From an uncultured Prevotella sp. (GTDB lineage: Bacteria; Bacteroidota; Bacteroidia; Bacteroidales; Bacteroidaceae), in NCBI GenBank assembly GCA_944319935.1, contig CALUFM010000003.1, positions 1 through 64,000 on the forward strand: DNA of 64,000 nucleotides, written 5' to 3'. Below the pieces are notes generated by a model, which was not told where the DNA came from, made no database searches, and worked only from the letters and a program-made list of their open reading frames with translations. Below, piece by piece: positions 53,155 to 63,960 of this stretch; within the stretch, counting starts at the first letter, position 1; each line of letters starts with the position of its first letter. The position numbers and the translations under genes are program-made.

Positions 53155-53295
53155 CGTTTTTACGGCTTGTCCATAGCCGGTGCGTGTGACTTAAAGTAGG
53201 GATCGACCTGTGTGTCTGCCCAAATATTTATGCTGGCAATTAATGGTTGACGCCTGGGCGGACATACTGCTCGTCCCTGCATAATCCGTTCTTGT

Positions 53296-53388
53296 TTGCG
53301 AAATGCCGCCTTCTGCAAAACAGAAGACGGCATTTCGCATTTCAATAGGCCATGTTTTACACGCTGAAAGGCCACGTTCTGCAAGACG
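53296..53388. repeat. GCAAAAGGCC-family hairpin after the pectate lyase
   Basis: TGCGAAATGCCG (53297-53308) pairs with CGGCATTTCGCA (53328-53339). A nested CTTCTG/CAGAAG stem makes an almost fully paired 43-nt hairpin. Two more word copies follow (GGCCATG, GAAAGGCCACG). It is a likely terminator. The rest of the 552-nt gap holds a TATATTTG on the minus strand (53476-53483) with no gene behind it, and the fic control region. Confidence 0.75.
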
Positions 53389-53636
53389 TTTCGGCGTGTA
53401 TTGTCAATGCGTTGATAATCAACTGATTACACGTTTTATGCTTGTCAAGTGCGTTTCATTTCACAAGTCAGATTGCAAATATAGTGCAACAGGGCGTATA
53501 TTGGTTTGCTGGATGAGTGTGCCGCGCGTCCATGCTTGAATGGATGTGGTAACGTTAATGGGTGAAATAATCCTTAATTGTTCCCATTGTTTTGTTATGA
53601 CTAACAGATGTTTGTCGTATGAAAAAAATCTCCCGT

Positions 53637-53675
53637 GCGTCCAATAAGCCGCAGAATTTGCGGCTTATTGGACGC
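53637..53675. promoter_or_regulatory. 17-bp inverted repeat at the fic promoter, operator-like
   Basis: GCGTCCAATAAGCCGCA (53637-53653) and TGCGGCTTATTGGACGC (53659-53675) are perfect inverted copies with a 5-nt centre. The repeat covers the -33 element and ends 7 nt before the -7 box. No T run follows, so a repressor site fits better than a terminator. Confidence 0.7.
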
Positions 53676-53690
53676 AAAATTGTATATTTG
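53657..53690 (+). promoter_or_regulatory. Promoter of the fic gene
   Basis: TTTG (53657-53660), 22 nt, TATATTTG (53683-53690). Predicted start near 53694, leader 13 nt. Confidence 0.6.
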
Positions 53691-53706
53691 CAGAAAAATC
53701 AGGCTT

Positions 53707-54834
53707 ATGTATATATATGAACATAATGAATGGCCGTCGTTTTCGTGGGACAGGGAGGCTGTAGGCGGCAAGCTGAACGAGGCTAACAGGGCCGTGGGCT
53801 ACTTGACGGGACGGCTCAGCGTGATTGGCTTTGACGACAAGATGGCAGCCGTGGTGGAGGCGGTTTCGCATGACATTGTTGCGTCGTCTGGCATTGAAGG
53901 TGTTGATTTAAACAGTGAGCAGGTGCGCTCGTCGGTAGCCCGCAGGCTTGGAGTGCAGTTGCATAGCGAGGCAGAGCCGTCGCGCTATATTGACGGCGTG
54001 GCGGAGATGGCCCTCGATGCTACTGTCAATTTCGACACGCCGCTCACTGAAGAACGCCTGTTCGGTTGGCACAGTTGCCTTTTCCCTACGGGATGGAGCG
54101 GTGCTACGAAAATAGACGTGGCCCGGTATCGTAGTGGAGAGATGAAAGTTGTGTCGGGAATGTTTGGCCGTGAGAAGGTGCATTATGTAGCCCCGGCACC
54201 GGAAAAGATAAATGAGGAAATGCGGATGTTTCTTGACTGGTTCAATTCAGGTACGCACGACGACTATGTAAAGTCGGCCATAGCCCATTTGTGGTTTGTC
54301 TGCATACATCCCTTCGATGACGGCAACGGGCGCATTGGGCGTGCCATTGGCGATATGGCCCTGTCGCAGGCCGAGCGTTCAAAGATGCGTTTCTTCAGCA
54401 TCTCGCGCCAGATAAGCAAGGACAAAAAACAGTATTACGACATATTGGAGAAAACCCAGAAGGGTGGTTGCGAAATCACGGAATGGATAATGTGGTATCT
54501 CGACAGCCTGATACGTTCGGTAGAACAGTCTGACGAAACATTATCGAGAGTGCTTAACAAGGCCGTGTTCTGGCAGAACCATGCTGACACGGCCATGTCG
54601 GGGCGGCAACGTGAGGTGCTGAACCTGTATCTTGACGGTTATCCTGGCAAGCTGACCGCCAAGAACTGGGCAAGGCGCGTAAAGGTGTCGCCAGATACGG
54701 CGGTGCGTGACATAAAAGACCTTGTAGGGAAAGGAGTCTTGGTGCCTATGCAAGGCCGTGTGCGTGATGTGTATTATGGCATCCGGTGCAGCGGTGACAT
54801 TGTAGTCGTTCCCATGCCTGAAGGTTTACAGTGA
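53707..54834 (+). CDS. Fic-domain AMPylase-type protein with C-terminal HTH
   Basis: Fic enzymes transfer AMP or related groups to protein hydroxyls. From the ATG at 53707 the 375-residue protein has an N-terminal DUF4172-type region (MYIYEHNEWPSFSWD). An inhibitory-helix motif S60-xxx-E64-G65 (SSGIEG) follows. The catalytic motif is HPFDDGNGRIGR (201-212). The C-terminal winged-helix region (about 300-365) has TAKNWARRVKVSPDTAVRD. The active site and autoinhibition motif look intact. The HTH plus the palindrome at 53637 suggest autoregulation. No antitoxin gene is adjacent. Confidence 0.93.
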   Translation: MYIYEHNEWPSFSWDREAVGGKLNEANRAVGYLTGRLSVIGFDDKMAAVVEAVSHDIVASSGIEGVDLNSEQVRSSVARRLGVQLHSEAEPSRYIDGVAEMALDATVNFDTPLTEERLFGWHSCLFPTGWSGATKIDVARYRSGEMKVVSGMFGREKVHYVAPAPEKINEEMRMFLDWFNSGTHDDYVKSAIAHLWFVCIHPFDDGNGRIGRAIGDMALSQAERSKMRFFSISRQISKDKKQYYDILEKTQKGGCEITEWIMWYLDSLIRSVEQSDETLSRVLNKAVFWQNHADTAMSGRQREVLNLYLDGYPGKLTAKNWARRVKVSPDTAVRDIKDLVGKGVLVPMQGRVRDVYYGIRCSGDIVVVPMPEGLQ

Positions 54835-54967
54835 TTTGTTGAAATCCGGGCATCCTGTTTATCAATGTACGCCGGGAATGGCATGTTGGAATGGGGTTGC
54901 CGCATTTCGATACATCGCTCATATCTTGCCCAAGGCTTCCGCCAACACCTTATTTATTAATTATAAT

Positions 54968-55152
54968 GAATGTCCGCAAAGCTCCCATTCATTAAGAATT
55001 TAAAGAAGTCACAGGCATTATCACTCCGCTTGCGCTCCGTTGGAAGTTAAAGCCAAGTGCCTTGCTTACCAGGTGCAGGACTATTGGCTCTAACTTCTTT
55101 GACTTCTTTAATTTCTCTAAATTCTTAATGAATGGGAGCTTGTCGGACATTC
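54968..55152. repeat. Long bracketing inverted repeat between fic and guaB
   Basis: Left arm 54968-55009 (GAATGTCCGCAAAGCTCCCA and on) and right arm about 55103-55152 are inverted copies: GCTCCCATTCATTAAGAATT matches the reverse of AATTCTTAATGAATGGGAGC. The right arm carries a short insertion. The 418-nt gap also holds the guaB promoter; I see no gene in it. Confidence 0.85.
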
Positions 55153-55219
55153 ATCGACATTCATATTAATTATTGTGCGAAAAAACGTGAATAACGCTGC
55201 ACGTATGGAATTTTTTTGC

Positions 55220-55227
55220 TAAATTTG
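55220..55227 (+). promoter_or_regulatory. -7 box of guaB
   Basis: TAAATTTG, predicted start near 55231, leader about 22 nt. Confidence 0.55.
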
Positions 55228-55249
55228 CACGCAATAAATTTTCAAGTAA

Positions 55250-56731
<1,482 letters not shown>

Positions 56732-56796
56732 CGCTTGGTTGTAAACCCGTGCGCCGAGTGGCGTAAAATGTTGATACTGAACATTTAGATACGAAA

Positions 56797-58230
56797 ATGA
56801 AATTCTTGAATCTTTTTGCGGCCATGCTTCTTTGCGGAAGCATGGCTTATGCGCAACAGGCTGACCCTGTGGTGATGAAAATCAACGGTGTGCCTGTTAC
56901 GCGCTCTGAATTTGAGTATTCTTACAATAAGAACAATTCGGCTGACGTCATCGACAAGAAGACGGTTGACGAGTATGTTGACTTGTTCATCAATTACAAG
57001 CTGAAAGTGGCCGCCGCGTATGACGCGAAACTTGACACTCTCAGCTCTTTCAAGCGCGAGTTCACCCTCTATCGCGACCAGGAGATTGCCCCCGCTTTCG
57101 CCGACAGCGCGGCTGTAATGGCCGAGGCTGTTGAGATTTACGACAGGACAAAGGCGCAAATCGGGGAACGCGGGCTTGTCAAGCCGGCACATATTCTTAT
57201 ATATGTTACGCAGAAAGCTGAGAAAGACAAGTTTGAGGCCGCGCGCCAGAAGGCAGATTCCATATATGCAGTGCTGAAAGGCGGAGCCGATTTTGCCGAG
57301 ATGGCGCGCAAGTATTCGCAAGACCCTGGTTCGGCGAGGAATGGCGGCGAGCTGCCTTGGATTCAGCCGGGGCAGACCTTGAAAGAGTTTGAGGACGCGG
57401 CATACGCCTTGCAGCCCGGCGAAATGAGCGGCGTGGTGCAGTCTCCCGTTGGTTTCCACATCATATTGATGAAAGACCGCAAGCAGCTTGAGCCGTTTGA
57501 TTCGCTCAAGGCCAACATACTGCGCTTCATTGAGGCGCGCGGCTTGCGCAGGCAGATAGCCGAGAAGCGCATAGAAGCGTTGGCAAAGGAGTCTGGCGGA
57601 AAGAAAACCCGCGAAGACGTAATCGTTGACAAGGCGAAGGAACTTGAGGCCGCTGACCCCGACCTGAAGTATCTCATACGTGAGTACCACGACGGCCTGT
57701 TGCTTTACGAAGTCAGCAATCGCACCGTGTGGGAGAAGGCCGCCAAGGACGAAAGCGGGCTTGAGGCGTATTTCAAGAAGAACAAGAAAAAGTATTATTG
57801 GGCAGAACCGCGGTATAAAGGCATGGTCTATCATGTCAAGCAGAAAGCCGACGTGAAGGCTGTGCGCGATTGCGTCAAGGACGTGCCTTTTGACAAGTGG
57901 GCTGAAGTGTTGCGCACAACTTTCAACAACGATTCAGTATTGAGAATACGTGTGGAGAAAGGCATCTTCAAGGAAGGCGACAACGCTTTCATCGACAAGA
58001 TGGTGTTCGGCAAAGACACGGTTGTGACCCAGCTCAAGGATTTCCCCATAGACGCAGTTTACGGCAAGCTTCTCAAGAAGAAGCCTGACAGCTATGAAGA
58101 CGTGCGCGGACTGGTGACGGCTGATTATCAGGAGATGCTTGAGCGTGAGTGGGTGGCCGAGTTGCGCAAGAAATACCCCGTAGAGGTATACCGCGATGTA
58201 TTGGAAACAGTGAACAAGCATGGCAAATAA
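56797..58230 (+). CDS. Periplasmic peptidyl-prolyl isomerase, SurA/PpiC type (first of two)
   Basis: A 477-residue chaperone/isomerase for outer-membrane proteins. The signal peptide is MKFLNLFAAMLLCGSMAYAQ. An N-terminal helical chaperone region precedes a parvulin domain at about 125-235 (PAHILIYVTQKAEKDKF, FAEMARKYSQDPGSARNGGE, GVVQSPVGFHIILMKDRK). The C-terminal half has a second, degenerate region. It overlaps the next gene by 11 nt, so the pair is translationally coupled. Confidence 0.9.
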   Translation: MKFLNLFAAMLLCGSMAYAQQADPVVMKINGVPVTRSEFEYSYNKNNSADVIDKKTVDEYVDLFINYKLKVAAAYDAKLDTLSSFKREFTLYRDQEIAPAFADSAAVMAEAVEIYDRTKAQIGERGLVKPAHILIYVTQKAEKDKFEAARQKADSIYAVLKGGADFAEMARKYSQDPGSARNGGELPWIQPGQTLKEFEDAAYALQPGEMSGVVQSPVGFHIILMKDRKQLEPFDSLKANILRFIEARGLRRQIAEKRIEALAKESGGKKTREDVIVDKAKELEAADPDLKYLIREYHDGLLLYEVSNRTVWEKAAKDESGLEAYFKKNKKKYYWAEPRYKGMVYHVKQKADVKAVRDCVKDVPFDKWAEVLRTTFNNDSVLRIRVEKGIFKEGDNAFIDKMVFGKDTVVTQLKDFPIDAVYGKLLKKKPDSYEDVRGLVTADYQEMLEREWVAELRKKYPVEVYRDVLETVNKHGK

Positions 58231-59680
58231 CAAAATCAAACTGACGGGCAAGGCCGCTTTGTGGCTCGTCGCGTCGGTGTTTTTCACAGTAGGCGTCAGT
58301 GCCGGCACGATAGGCAACGGCATTGTTGGCGGGCAGGGGGCTGATGACAGCACGTCAGTTGAGGCCGAACCCAACCCCGCAAGCGTGGTTGACGAGGTCA
58401 TCTGGGTGGTAGGTGACGAGCCTATACTGCTGTCAGACGTAGAGAACACACGCCTGCAAGCCGAGCTTGAGGGCGTTAAGTGGCAGGGTAATCCCGATTG
58501 CACCATACCGGAACAAATCGCCGTGCAGAAGCTGTTTCTGCATCAGGCGGCCATTGACAGTATCGAAGTGAGTGAATCTGACGTGGCACAGAGCGTCGAG
58601 CGGCAAATCAACATGTGGATTCAGATGGTTGGCGGCGACAGGGAAAAGCTTGAGGAATACAAGAACATGAGCATTTCCGAGCTGCGTCAGACATTGCATG
58701 ACGACTTCCGCGACCGTCTGCTTATCGACCGTGAGCGCGAACAGCTTGTGTCAGACTTGACAGTGTCGCCGGCCGATGTGCGCCGTTATTTCAGCGAGAT
58801 GCCTGAAGACAGTCTGCCCATAATCCCCACGGAGGTTGAAGTCCAGATAATAACGCGCACCCCGAAGGTGGAGCAAAGCGAGATAGACCGCATCAAGGAG
58901 GAGCTTCGTGACTACACGGAGCGTGTCACCAGCGGCAAGACTTCATTCGCCACGCTGGCCCGTCTTTATTCTGACGACCCCGGTACGGCGCGCCAAGGCG
59001 GAGAGCTTGAAGGTTATGTGGGGCGTGGTATGCTTGACCCTACGTTCGCAAACGTGGCTTTCAACCTGACCGACCCCAACAAGATATCCAAGATTGTAGA
59101 GACGGAGTTCGGTTTCCACATCATCCAGTTGATTGACAAGCGCGGTGACAAAATCAAGGTTAGGCACATCTTGAAAAAGCCGAAAGTCACCAACGAGGCT
59201 ATCAGTTTTGCTTCATCTCAGCTTGACTCGATTGCGGATGAAATCCGTGCGGGCAAATTCACGTTCGACCAGGCTGCCACATTCATGTCTGACGACAAGG
59301 ACACGCGCAACAACAACGGCCTTATGGCCAACAGGATGGATGACGGGCGCATGACCAGCCGCTTCCAGATGCGCAACCTTCCGTCGGAAATCGCCCGCGT
59401 GGTGGACACGCTCAAGGTTGGGCAGGTGTCCGCGCCGTTCCAGATGATTAACGAGAAGAACGGCAAGACCGTGTGTGCCGTAATAATGCTGAAGAACCGC
59501 ATTGACACGCACCGGGCCACGATTGCCGAGGATTTCCAGGCGATGCGTGACATTGTCTTGGCGAAGCGCAGGGAGGAATTTATCGACAACTGGATAAAAA
59601 ACAAGATTAAGACCACATACGTGCGCATAAACGACCGTTACAAGGGGTGCGATTTCCAATATGAAGGTTGGGTCAGATGA
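58220..59680 (+). CDS. Periplasmic peptidyl-prolyl isomerase, SurA type (second of two)
   Basis: A 486-residue SurA-like protein. After a signal sequence (ALWLVASVFFTVGVSAGT) comes the SurA N-terminal pattern VVDEVIWVVGDEPILLSDVE. One clear parvulin domain follows (FATLARLYSDDPGTARQGGE, IVETEFGFHIIQLIDKRGDK), then a second, weaker one (VRHILKKPKVTNEAI and on). It delivers barrel proteins to the assembly machinery. Its stop overlaps the next ATG (ATGA at 59677). Confidence 0.92.
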   Translation: MANNKIKLTGKAALWLVASVFFTVGVSAGTIGNGIVGGQGADDSTSVEAEPNPASVVDEVIWVVGDEPILLSDVENTRLQAELEGVKWQGNPDCTIPEQIAVQKLFLHQAAIDSIEVSESDVAQSVERQINMWIQMVGGDREKLEEYKNMSISELRQTLHDDFRDRLLIDREREQLVSDLTVSPADVRRYFSEMPEDSLPIIPTEVEVQIITRTPKVEQSEIDRIKEELRDYTERVTSGKTSFATLARLYSDDPGTARQGGELEGYVGRGMLDPTFANVAFNLTDPNKISKIVETEFGFHIIQLIDKRGDKIKVRHILKKPKVTNEAISFASSQLDSIADEIRAGKFTFDQAATFMSDDKDTRNNNGLMANRMDDGRMTSRFQMRNLPSEIARVVDTLKVGQVSAPFQMINEKNGKTVCAVIMLKNRIDTHRATIAEDFQAMRDIVLAKRREEFIDNWIKNKIKTTYVRINDRYKGCDFQYEGWVR

Positions 59681-61443
59681 CGACAAACTATAACTTTAAG
59701 ATTTTGTTCAGCGGGCATAGGATTATCATAATGGCAATCCTATGCCTTTTTGGGCTTGGATTGGTTCAGTCGCGCCAAGCCCCCAAGAAAAAGCGACGCC
59801 AGAAAACCAGCGAGCGCGTTTACCTTGTGCATGCCGACAGGCTGCGGTATGACAGGTTCGGCACGGTGCCTGACGCGCAGGTGCTTAACGGCAACGTGCA
59901 GTTCCGCCACAAGGGGGCGAAGCTCTATTGCGACAGTGCGTACTTCTATCAGGCGTCAAACTCATTCAAGGCTTTCGGTAATGTCAGGATGTATCAGGGC
60001 GACACTTTGTCGCTCTTCAGCGACTACGCCTATTACGACGGCAACGACCAAATGGCCGAGGCGCGCCACAATGTCGTGCTTACGCACCGTAAGACAAAGC
60101 TTTATACCGACAGCCTCAATTACGACCGCTTGTACGGCATAGGGTATTTCTTCGAGGGTGGCAAGATGGTAGACAAGGACAACGTACTCGTTTCAGACTG
60201 GGGTGAGTATGACACGGAGACGCGTGTGGCCGTGTTCAATTACGACGTAGACCTGAAAAACCCGAAGTTCGTGCTTTCAACCGACACCTTGCACTATGAC
60301 ACCCGCACGTCGTTGGCGCACATCGTTGGCCCGTCAACCATAACGTCGGGTGCGAGTGTGATACACACTTCACAGGGATATTACGACACCAACAAGGATT
60401 TCGCCCGCCTGTACGGCCGTTCCACGCTGACAAACAACGGCAAGACGCTGACCGCCGACAGCCTTTTCAATGACGAGAAGAAGGCGGTAAGCCAAGGCTT
60501 CGGCAACGTTGTTTACACTGACACGGTGAACAAGAACGAGATGAACAGCAACTACTTTTGGTATAATGACAGCACGGGCTTTGCCTTCGCCACCGACAGC
60601 GCGGTGCTGAAAGACTACTCGCAGGGCGACACCCTTTTTGTGCATTCAGACACGATGAAGGTGTACACGTTCAACATGAACACCGACTCGGTGTACCGCA
60701 AGGCTCATTGTTATAATAAGGTGAGGGCCTTCCGCACCGACGTGCAGGCCGTGTGCGACTCGCTTGTGTACAACACCAAGGACTCGTGCCTGACGATGTA
60801 CCGCGACCCGATAGTGTGGAACGCCAACCGCCAGTTGCTGGGCGAAGTCATAGAGGTGTTCATGAAAGACTCTACCATTGACCGCGCCCATGTCGTCAAC
60901 CAGGCACTTTCCGTGGAGATGCTGCCTGACAGCACAAAGTTCAACCAGATAGCGTCGCGCGAGATGTTTGGTTTCTTCAACAAGGGACAGCTCTACAAGA
61001 CTGAGGCCGTAGGCAACGTGCAGTGCGTATATTATTTCCAGGACGACAAGGACAGCTCGCTCATCAGCATGACTTACCTTGAAACTGACACCATGCGCAT
61101 GACGATGGAGAACAGGCAGTTGCAGTCAATTTGGACATGCAAGCAGCAAGGCACGATGTATCCCATAACGCAAATCCCCCCGTCGAAGCGCGAGCTGCCG
61201 TCGTTCGCGTGGTTCGATTATGTCCGTCCGCGCGACAAGCATGACATTTTCAACTGGCGCGGCAAGGCGAAGGGCACGGAGCTGAAAGACGTCTCGCGGC
61301 GTTCGGCACCGTTGCAGTTCATAACCAAAGGGCAAGTCCTGCCAGGCCAGGGCGTGACTACGGCCGCCCCGACAGTGGCCCCGGCGAAAAAGGAGGACGA
61401 AAGCGAGGCCGCCGCGCCGGCTGCGGAACAGCCCGGCGACTGA
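59677..61443 (+). CDS. OstA-like (LptA/LptD N-domain) LPS-transport protein
   Basis: A 588-residue protein with an N-terminal anchor or signal (HRIIIMAILCLFGLGLVQS). A series of OstA-type beta repeats follows (VYLVHADRLRYDRFGTVPDA, GAKLYCDSAYFYQASNSFKA, FGNVRMYQGDTLSLFSDYAY). Such proteins form the LptA-like periplasmic bridge in Bacteroidota. The C-terminal tail is Pro/Ala/Glu-rich and probably disordered. The start is the ATG overlapping the previous stop. Confidence 0.85.
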   Translation: MTTNYNFKILFSGHRIIIMAILCLFGLGLVQSRQAPKKKRRQKTSERVYLVHADRLRYDRFGTVPDAQVLNGNVQFRHKGAKLYCDSAYFYQASNSFKAFGNVRMYQGDTLSLFSDYAYYDGNDQMAEARHNVVLTHRKTKLYTDSLNYDRLYGIGYFFEGGKMVDKDNVLVSDWGEYDTETRVAVFNYDVDLKNPKFVLSTDTLHYDTRTSLAHIVGPSTITSGASVIHTSQGYYDTNKDFARLYGRSTLTNNGKTLTADSLFNDEKKAVSQGFGNVVYTDTVNKNEMNSNYFWYNDSTGFAFATDSAVLKDYSQGDTLFVHSDTMKVYTFNMNTDSVYRKAHCYNKVRAFRTDVQAVCDSLVYNTKDSCLTMYRDPIVWNANRQLLGEVIEVFMKDSTIDRAHVVNQALSVEMLPDSTKFNQIASREMFGFFNKGQLYKTEAVGNVQCVYYFQDDKDSSLISMTYLETDTMRMTMENRQLQSIWTCKQQGTMYPITQIPPSKRELPSFAWFDYVRPRDKHDIFNWRGKAKGTELKDVSRRSAPLQFITKGQVLPGQGVTTAAPTVAPAKKEDESEAAAPAAEQPGD

Positions 61444-61457
61444 CAATGTGAAGGCTT

Positions 61458-61751
61458 ATGGGACTGTTCAAACAACCTAAACCGCGCGGATTCCGCCATG
61501 AATACATGTTCATTGACAAGCGCAAGGAGAGGCTTGCCGAGATAGAAAGGCGGGCGAAAGCCGAACTCGGCATGGGCGAAGCCGGCACCAAGGGCCACGA
61601 GAAGATAAGGGGCATGTTTTTTGACGCCACGAGGCACGCCCGCCGCCGTCGTGACCGCAAGCTCGCCGGGGGCTTTGTCTTGAGCTATGGCGTGATAATA
61701 GTGCTGCTTGTCTTGCTTTTTGCGGTGTGGAAACTGCTGCTGTCTTTGTAG
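61458..61751 (+). CDS. Small basic membrane-anchored protein, conserved hypothetical
   Basis: A 97-residue protein opening MGLFKQPKPRGFRHEYMFID, followed by a basic helical stretch (ERLAEIERRAKAELGMG). It ends in one hydrophobic helix (SYGVIIVLLVLLFAVWKLLL), so it is probably tail-anchored with its basic part in the cytoplasm. I recall similar small proteins beside ostA/mutL in Bacteroidota; the function is unknown. It lies 14 nt behind the OstA-like gene in the same operon. Confidence 0.78.
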   Translation: MGLFKQPKPRGFRHEYMFIDKRKERLAEIERRAKAELGMGEAGTKGHEKIRGMFFDATRHARRRRDRKLAGGFVLSYGVIIVLLVLLFAVWKLLLSL

Positions 61752-61794
61752 CGTTTCGTAATATCCTGATTTCCAATTTATTATAAACCTCTGT

Positions 61795-61885
61795 ACGAAA
61801 GGCCGCGTTTTGCTGTGCAACATACGGCCTTTTGCCGCCCTAAAAGCCGTATGTTGCGATGCGGAATGCCGCCTTTCGCCCGGCA
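61795..61885. repeat. GCAAAAGGCC-family hairpin
   Basis: GCAACATACGGC (61817-61828) pairs with GCCGTATGTTGC (61846-61857), with GAAAGGCCGCG before and GCCGCCTTTCGC after. It fills most of the gap between the small membrane protein and mutL. Confidence 0.75.
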
Positions 61886-61944
61886 GTGCGGTGTTGGTAT
61901 GCTTTTTGCAGTACGTTAAGTTAGTAGACAAATACAAGTAAACG

Positions 61945-63792
61945 ATGAGTGACATCATACAACTTCTGCCTGACTCGGTGGCCAACCAGATTGCCGCCGG
62001 CGAGGTGATACAACGTCCGGCATCGGTTGTCAAAGAGTTGGTTGAGAACTCTGTTGACGCCGGTGCCAAGACCATCAATGTGCTTGTGACTGACGCCGGG
62101 CGCACGTCGATACAGGTGATTGACGACGGCAAGGGCATGTCGGAGACTGACGCGCGCATGTCTTTCGAGCGTCACGCTACGTCGAAGATACGCAAGGCCG
62201 ACGACCTGTTCGCCCTTCACACCATGGGCTTCCGCGGAGAAGCCTTGGCCTCCATCGCCGCCGTGGCTCAGGTCGAGCTGCGGACGAGAGCCGAAGGCGA
62301 CGAAATCGGCACGCATCTGTCCATCGCCGGGTCGAAGGTTACAGGCCAAGAGCCCGTGTCGTGTCCCGTGGGCAGCAATTTCTCGGTTGAGAACATATTT
62401 TATAATGTGCCGGCGCGGAGGAAGTTCCTGAAGTCGAACACGACCGAGCTGAACAACATCATAACGGCCTTTGAGCGCATCGCCCTCGTTTATCCGCAGA
62501 TTTGCTTCACCTTCCACAGCAACGGCGTTGAGACCTTCAACCTGCGCAGCGGCAGCCTCCGCCAGCGCATAGTTGACGTGTTCGGCAAGAAGCTCAACCA
62601 AGACCTCCTGCCTGTGGGCGTCGAGACCACGATTTGCAACATCACCGGCTTCATAGGCAAGCCCGAGGCCGCCCGCAAGAAGGGCGCGCACCAGTATTTT
62701 TTCGTCAACGGGCGTTACATGAAGCACCCGTATTTCCACAAGGCCGTGATGTCGGCTTACGAGCGGCTTTTGCCCGCGGGCGAGCAAGTGCCTTATTTCA
62801 TTTATTTCGAGGTGAAGCCTGAAGACATCGACGTGAACATACATCCGACCAAGACCGAGATAAAGTTTGAGAACGAGCAGACGGTGTGGCAGATACTCAC
62901 GGCAGCCGTGAAAGACTCGTTGGGAAGGTTCAACGACGTGCCGTCAATCGACTTCGACACGGAAGGCAAGCCCGACATCCCCGTGTATGACCCGTCACAC
63001 GGCTTCTCGTCGGCACCCAAGATAAGCCTGAACCCGGAGTACAACCCCTTCAAGGGCGCGTCGCAACGCGCCGACTACGGGCGCAAGAGCGGCGGTGCGG
63101 GCGCGTGGGAGCGGCTGTATGAAGGCGTAGGCGGCAGTCAGGACGCCATGGCTGCGCCTGAGGCGGAAGAGCCTGACATCTTCAGGGCTGACGGCGGCGA
63201 CGGCATGGAGGCCGGCGCGATTGAGGAAAAGTCGCCGGTGCATTACCAGTATAAGGGAAAATACATAATGACGGCTGTGAAGTCGGGCTTGATGATTATC
63301 GACCAGCACCGCGCCCATACGCGCATTTTATATGAGAAATACCTCGCCCGGATGGGAGGCAAGGGGGCCGGCATACAGCAGACGCTGTTCCCGGAGATGG
63401 TGCAGTTCAGCCAGGCTGAGGCTGGCGTGCTGCAGGACATCTGGAAAGAGCTTGAACTGTTGGGCTTTGAACTTACGCCGATGGGCGGCGGGGCGTACTC
63501 GATAAACGGCGTGCCGGCCGGCCTTGACGGTGTTGATTTCGCCAAGTTGCTGAAGGAAATGGTGGCCGACGCGGCCGAGACGGGCATGTCTGTGGCCGAC
63601 AACATAAACAAGAAGCTCGCCCTGAAGATGGCACGCAGCGCGGCTGTGCCTTACGGGCAAGTGCTTGACAACGCGGAGATGGACAACATGGTGAACGAGC
63701 TGTTTGCCTGTTCAAACGTAAATTACTCGCCTGACGGATTGCCTACGGTGTGCGTGTTGAAACAACGTGACATTGAACACCTGTTTTGTTAA
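61945..63792 (+). CDS. mutL: DNA mismatch repair protein MutL
   Basis: MutL couples mismatch recognition by MutS to strand removal. The GHKL ATPase half shows [20 protein letters not shown] followed by [14 protein letters not shown] and [10 protein letters not shown]. The C-terminal dimerisation domain begins at about 430. The nuclease motif DQHA(x)2E(x)4E is replaced by [12 protein letters not shown], so the endonuclease may be inactive. Length is 615 residues. Confidence 0.97.
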   Translation: MSDIIQLLPDSVANQIAAGEVIQRPASVVKELVENSVDAGAKTINVLVTDAGRTSIQVIDDGKGMSETDARMSFERHATSKIRKADDLFALHTMGFRGEALASIAAVAQVELRTRAEGDEIGTHLSIAGSKVTGQEPVSCPVGSNFSVENIFYNVPARRKFLKSNTTELNNIITAFERIALVYPQICFTFHSNGVETFNLRSGSLRQRIVDVFGKKLNQDLLPVGVETTICNITGFIGKPEAARKKGAHQYFFVNGRYMKHPYFHKAVMSAYERLLPAGEQVPYFIYFEVKPEDIDVNIHPTKTEIKFENEQTVWQILTAAVKDSLGRFNDVPSIDFDTEGKPDIPVYDPSHGFSSAPKISLNPEYNPFKGASQRADYGRKSGGAGAWERLYEGVGGSQDAMAAPEAEEPDIFRADGGDGMEAGAIEEKSPVHYQYKGKYIMTAVKSGLMIIDQHRAHTRILYEKYLARMGGKGAGIQQTLFPEMVQFSQAEAGVLQDIWKELELLGFELTPMGGGAYSINGVPAGLDGVDFAKLLKEMVADAAETGMSVADNINKKLALKMARSAAVPYGQVLDNAEMDNMVNELFACSNVNYSPDGLPTVCVLKQRDIEHLFC

Positions 63793-63883
63793 ATTTTTCC
63801 GAATTAGTGTTGGATTATTCGCCTATATTGCGTGAAAATGAAAAATAAACAGTAAAAAATATTTTTTAATTGGAAAATATTAT

Positions 63884-63891
63884 TATATTTG
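63884..63891 (+). promoter_or_regulatory. -7 box of the gene at 63961
   Basis: TATATTTG within a very AT-rich 168-nt gap; predicted start near 63895, leader about 66 nt. Confidence 0.5.
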
Positions 63892-63960
63892 CAAATGTAG
63901 ACTATCGAAGAGAGATGGACTATTAACATTTTTATTGATTGTTTAAAATATAAGAGCTAT

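Noticed and set aside
53476..53483. TATATTTG on the minus strand as promoter of an antisense gene
   Set aside because: No plausible minus-strand gene follows before the pectate lyase, and no -33 element is seen. The open frame there is made of repeat DNA.
53707..54834. The Fic gene as part of a toxin-antitoxin pair
   Set aside because: No small antitoxin gene is adjacent. The inhibitory motif is inside the protein itself, so a separate antitoxin is not needed.
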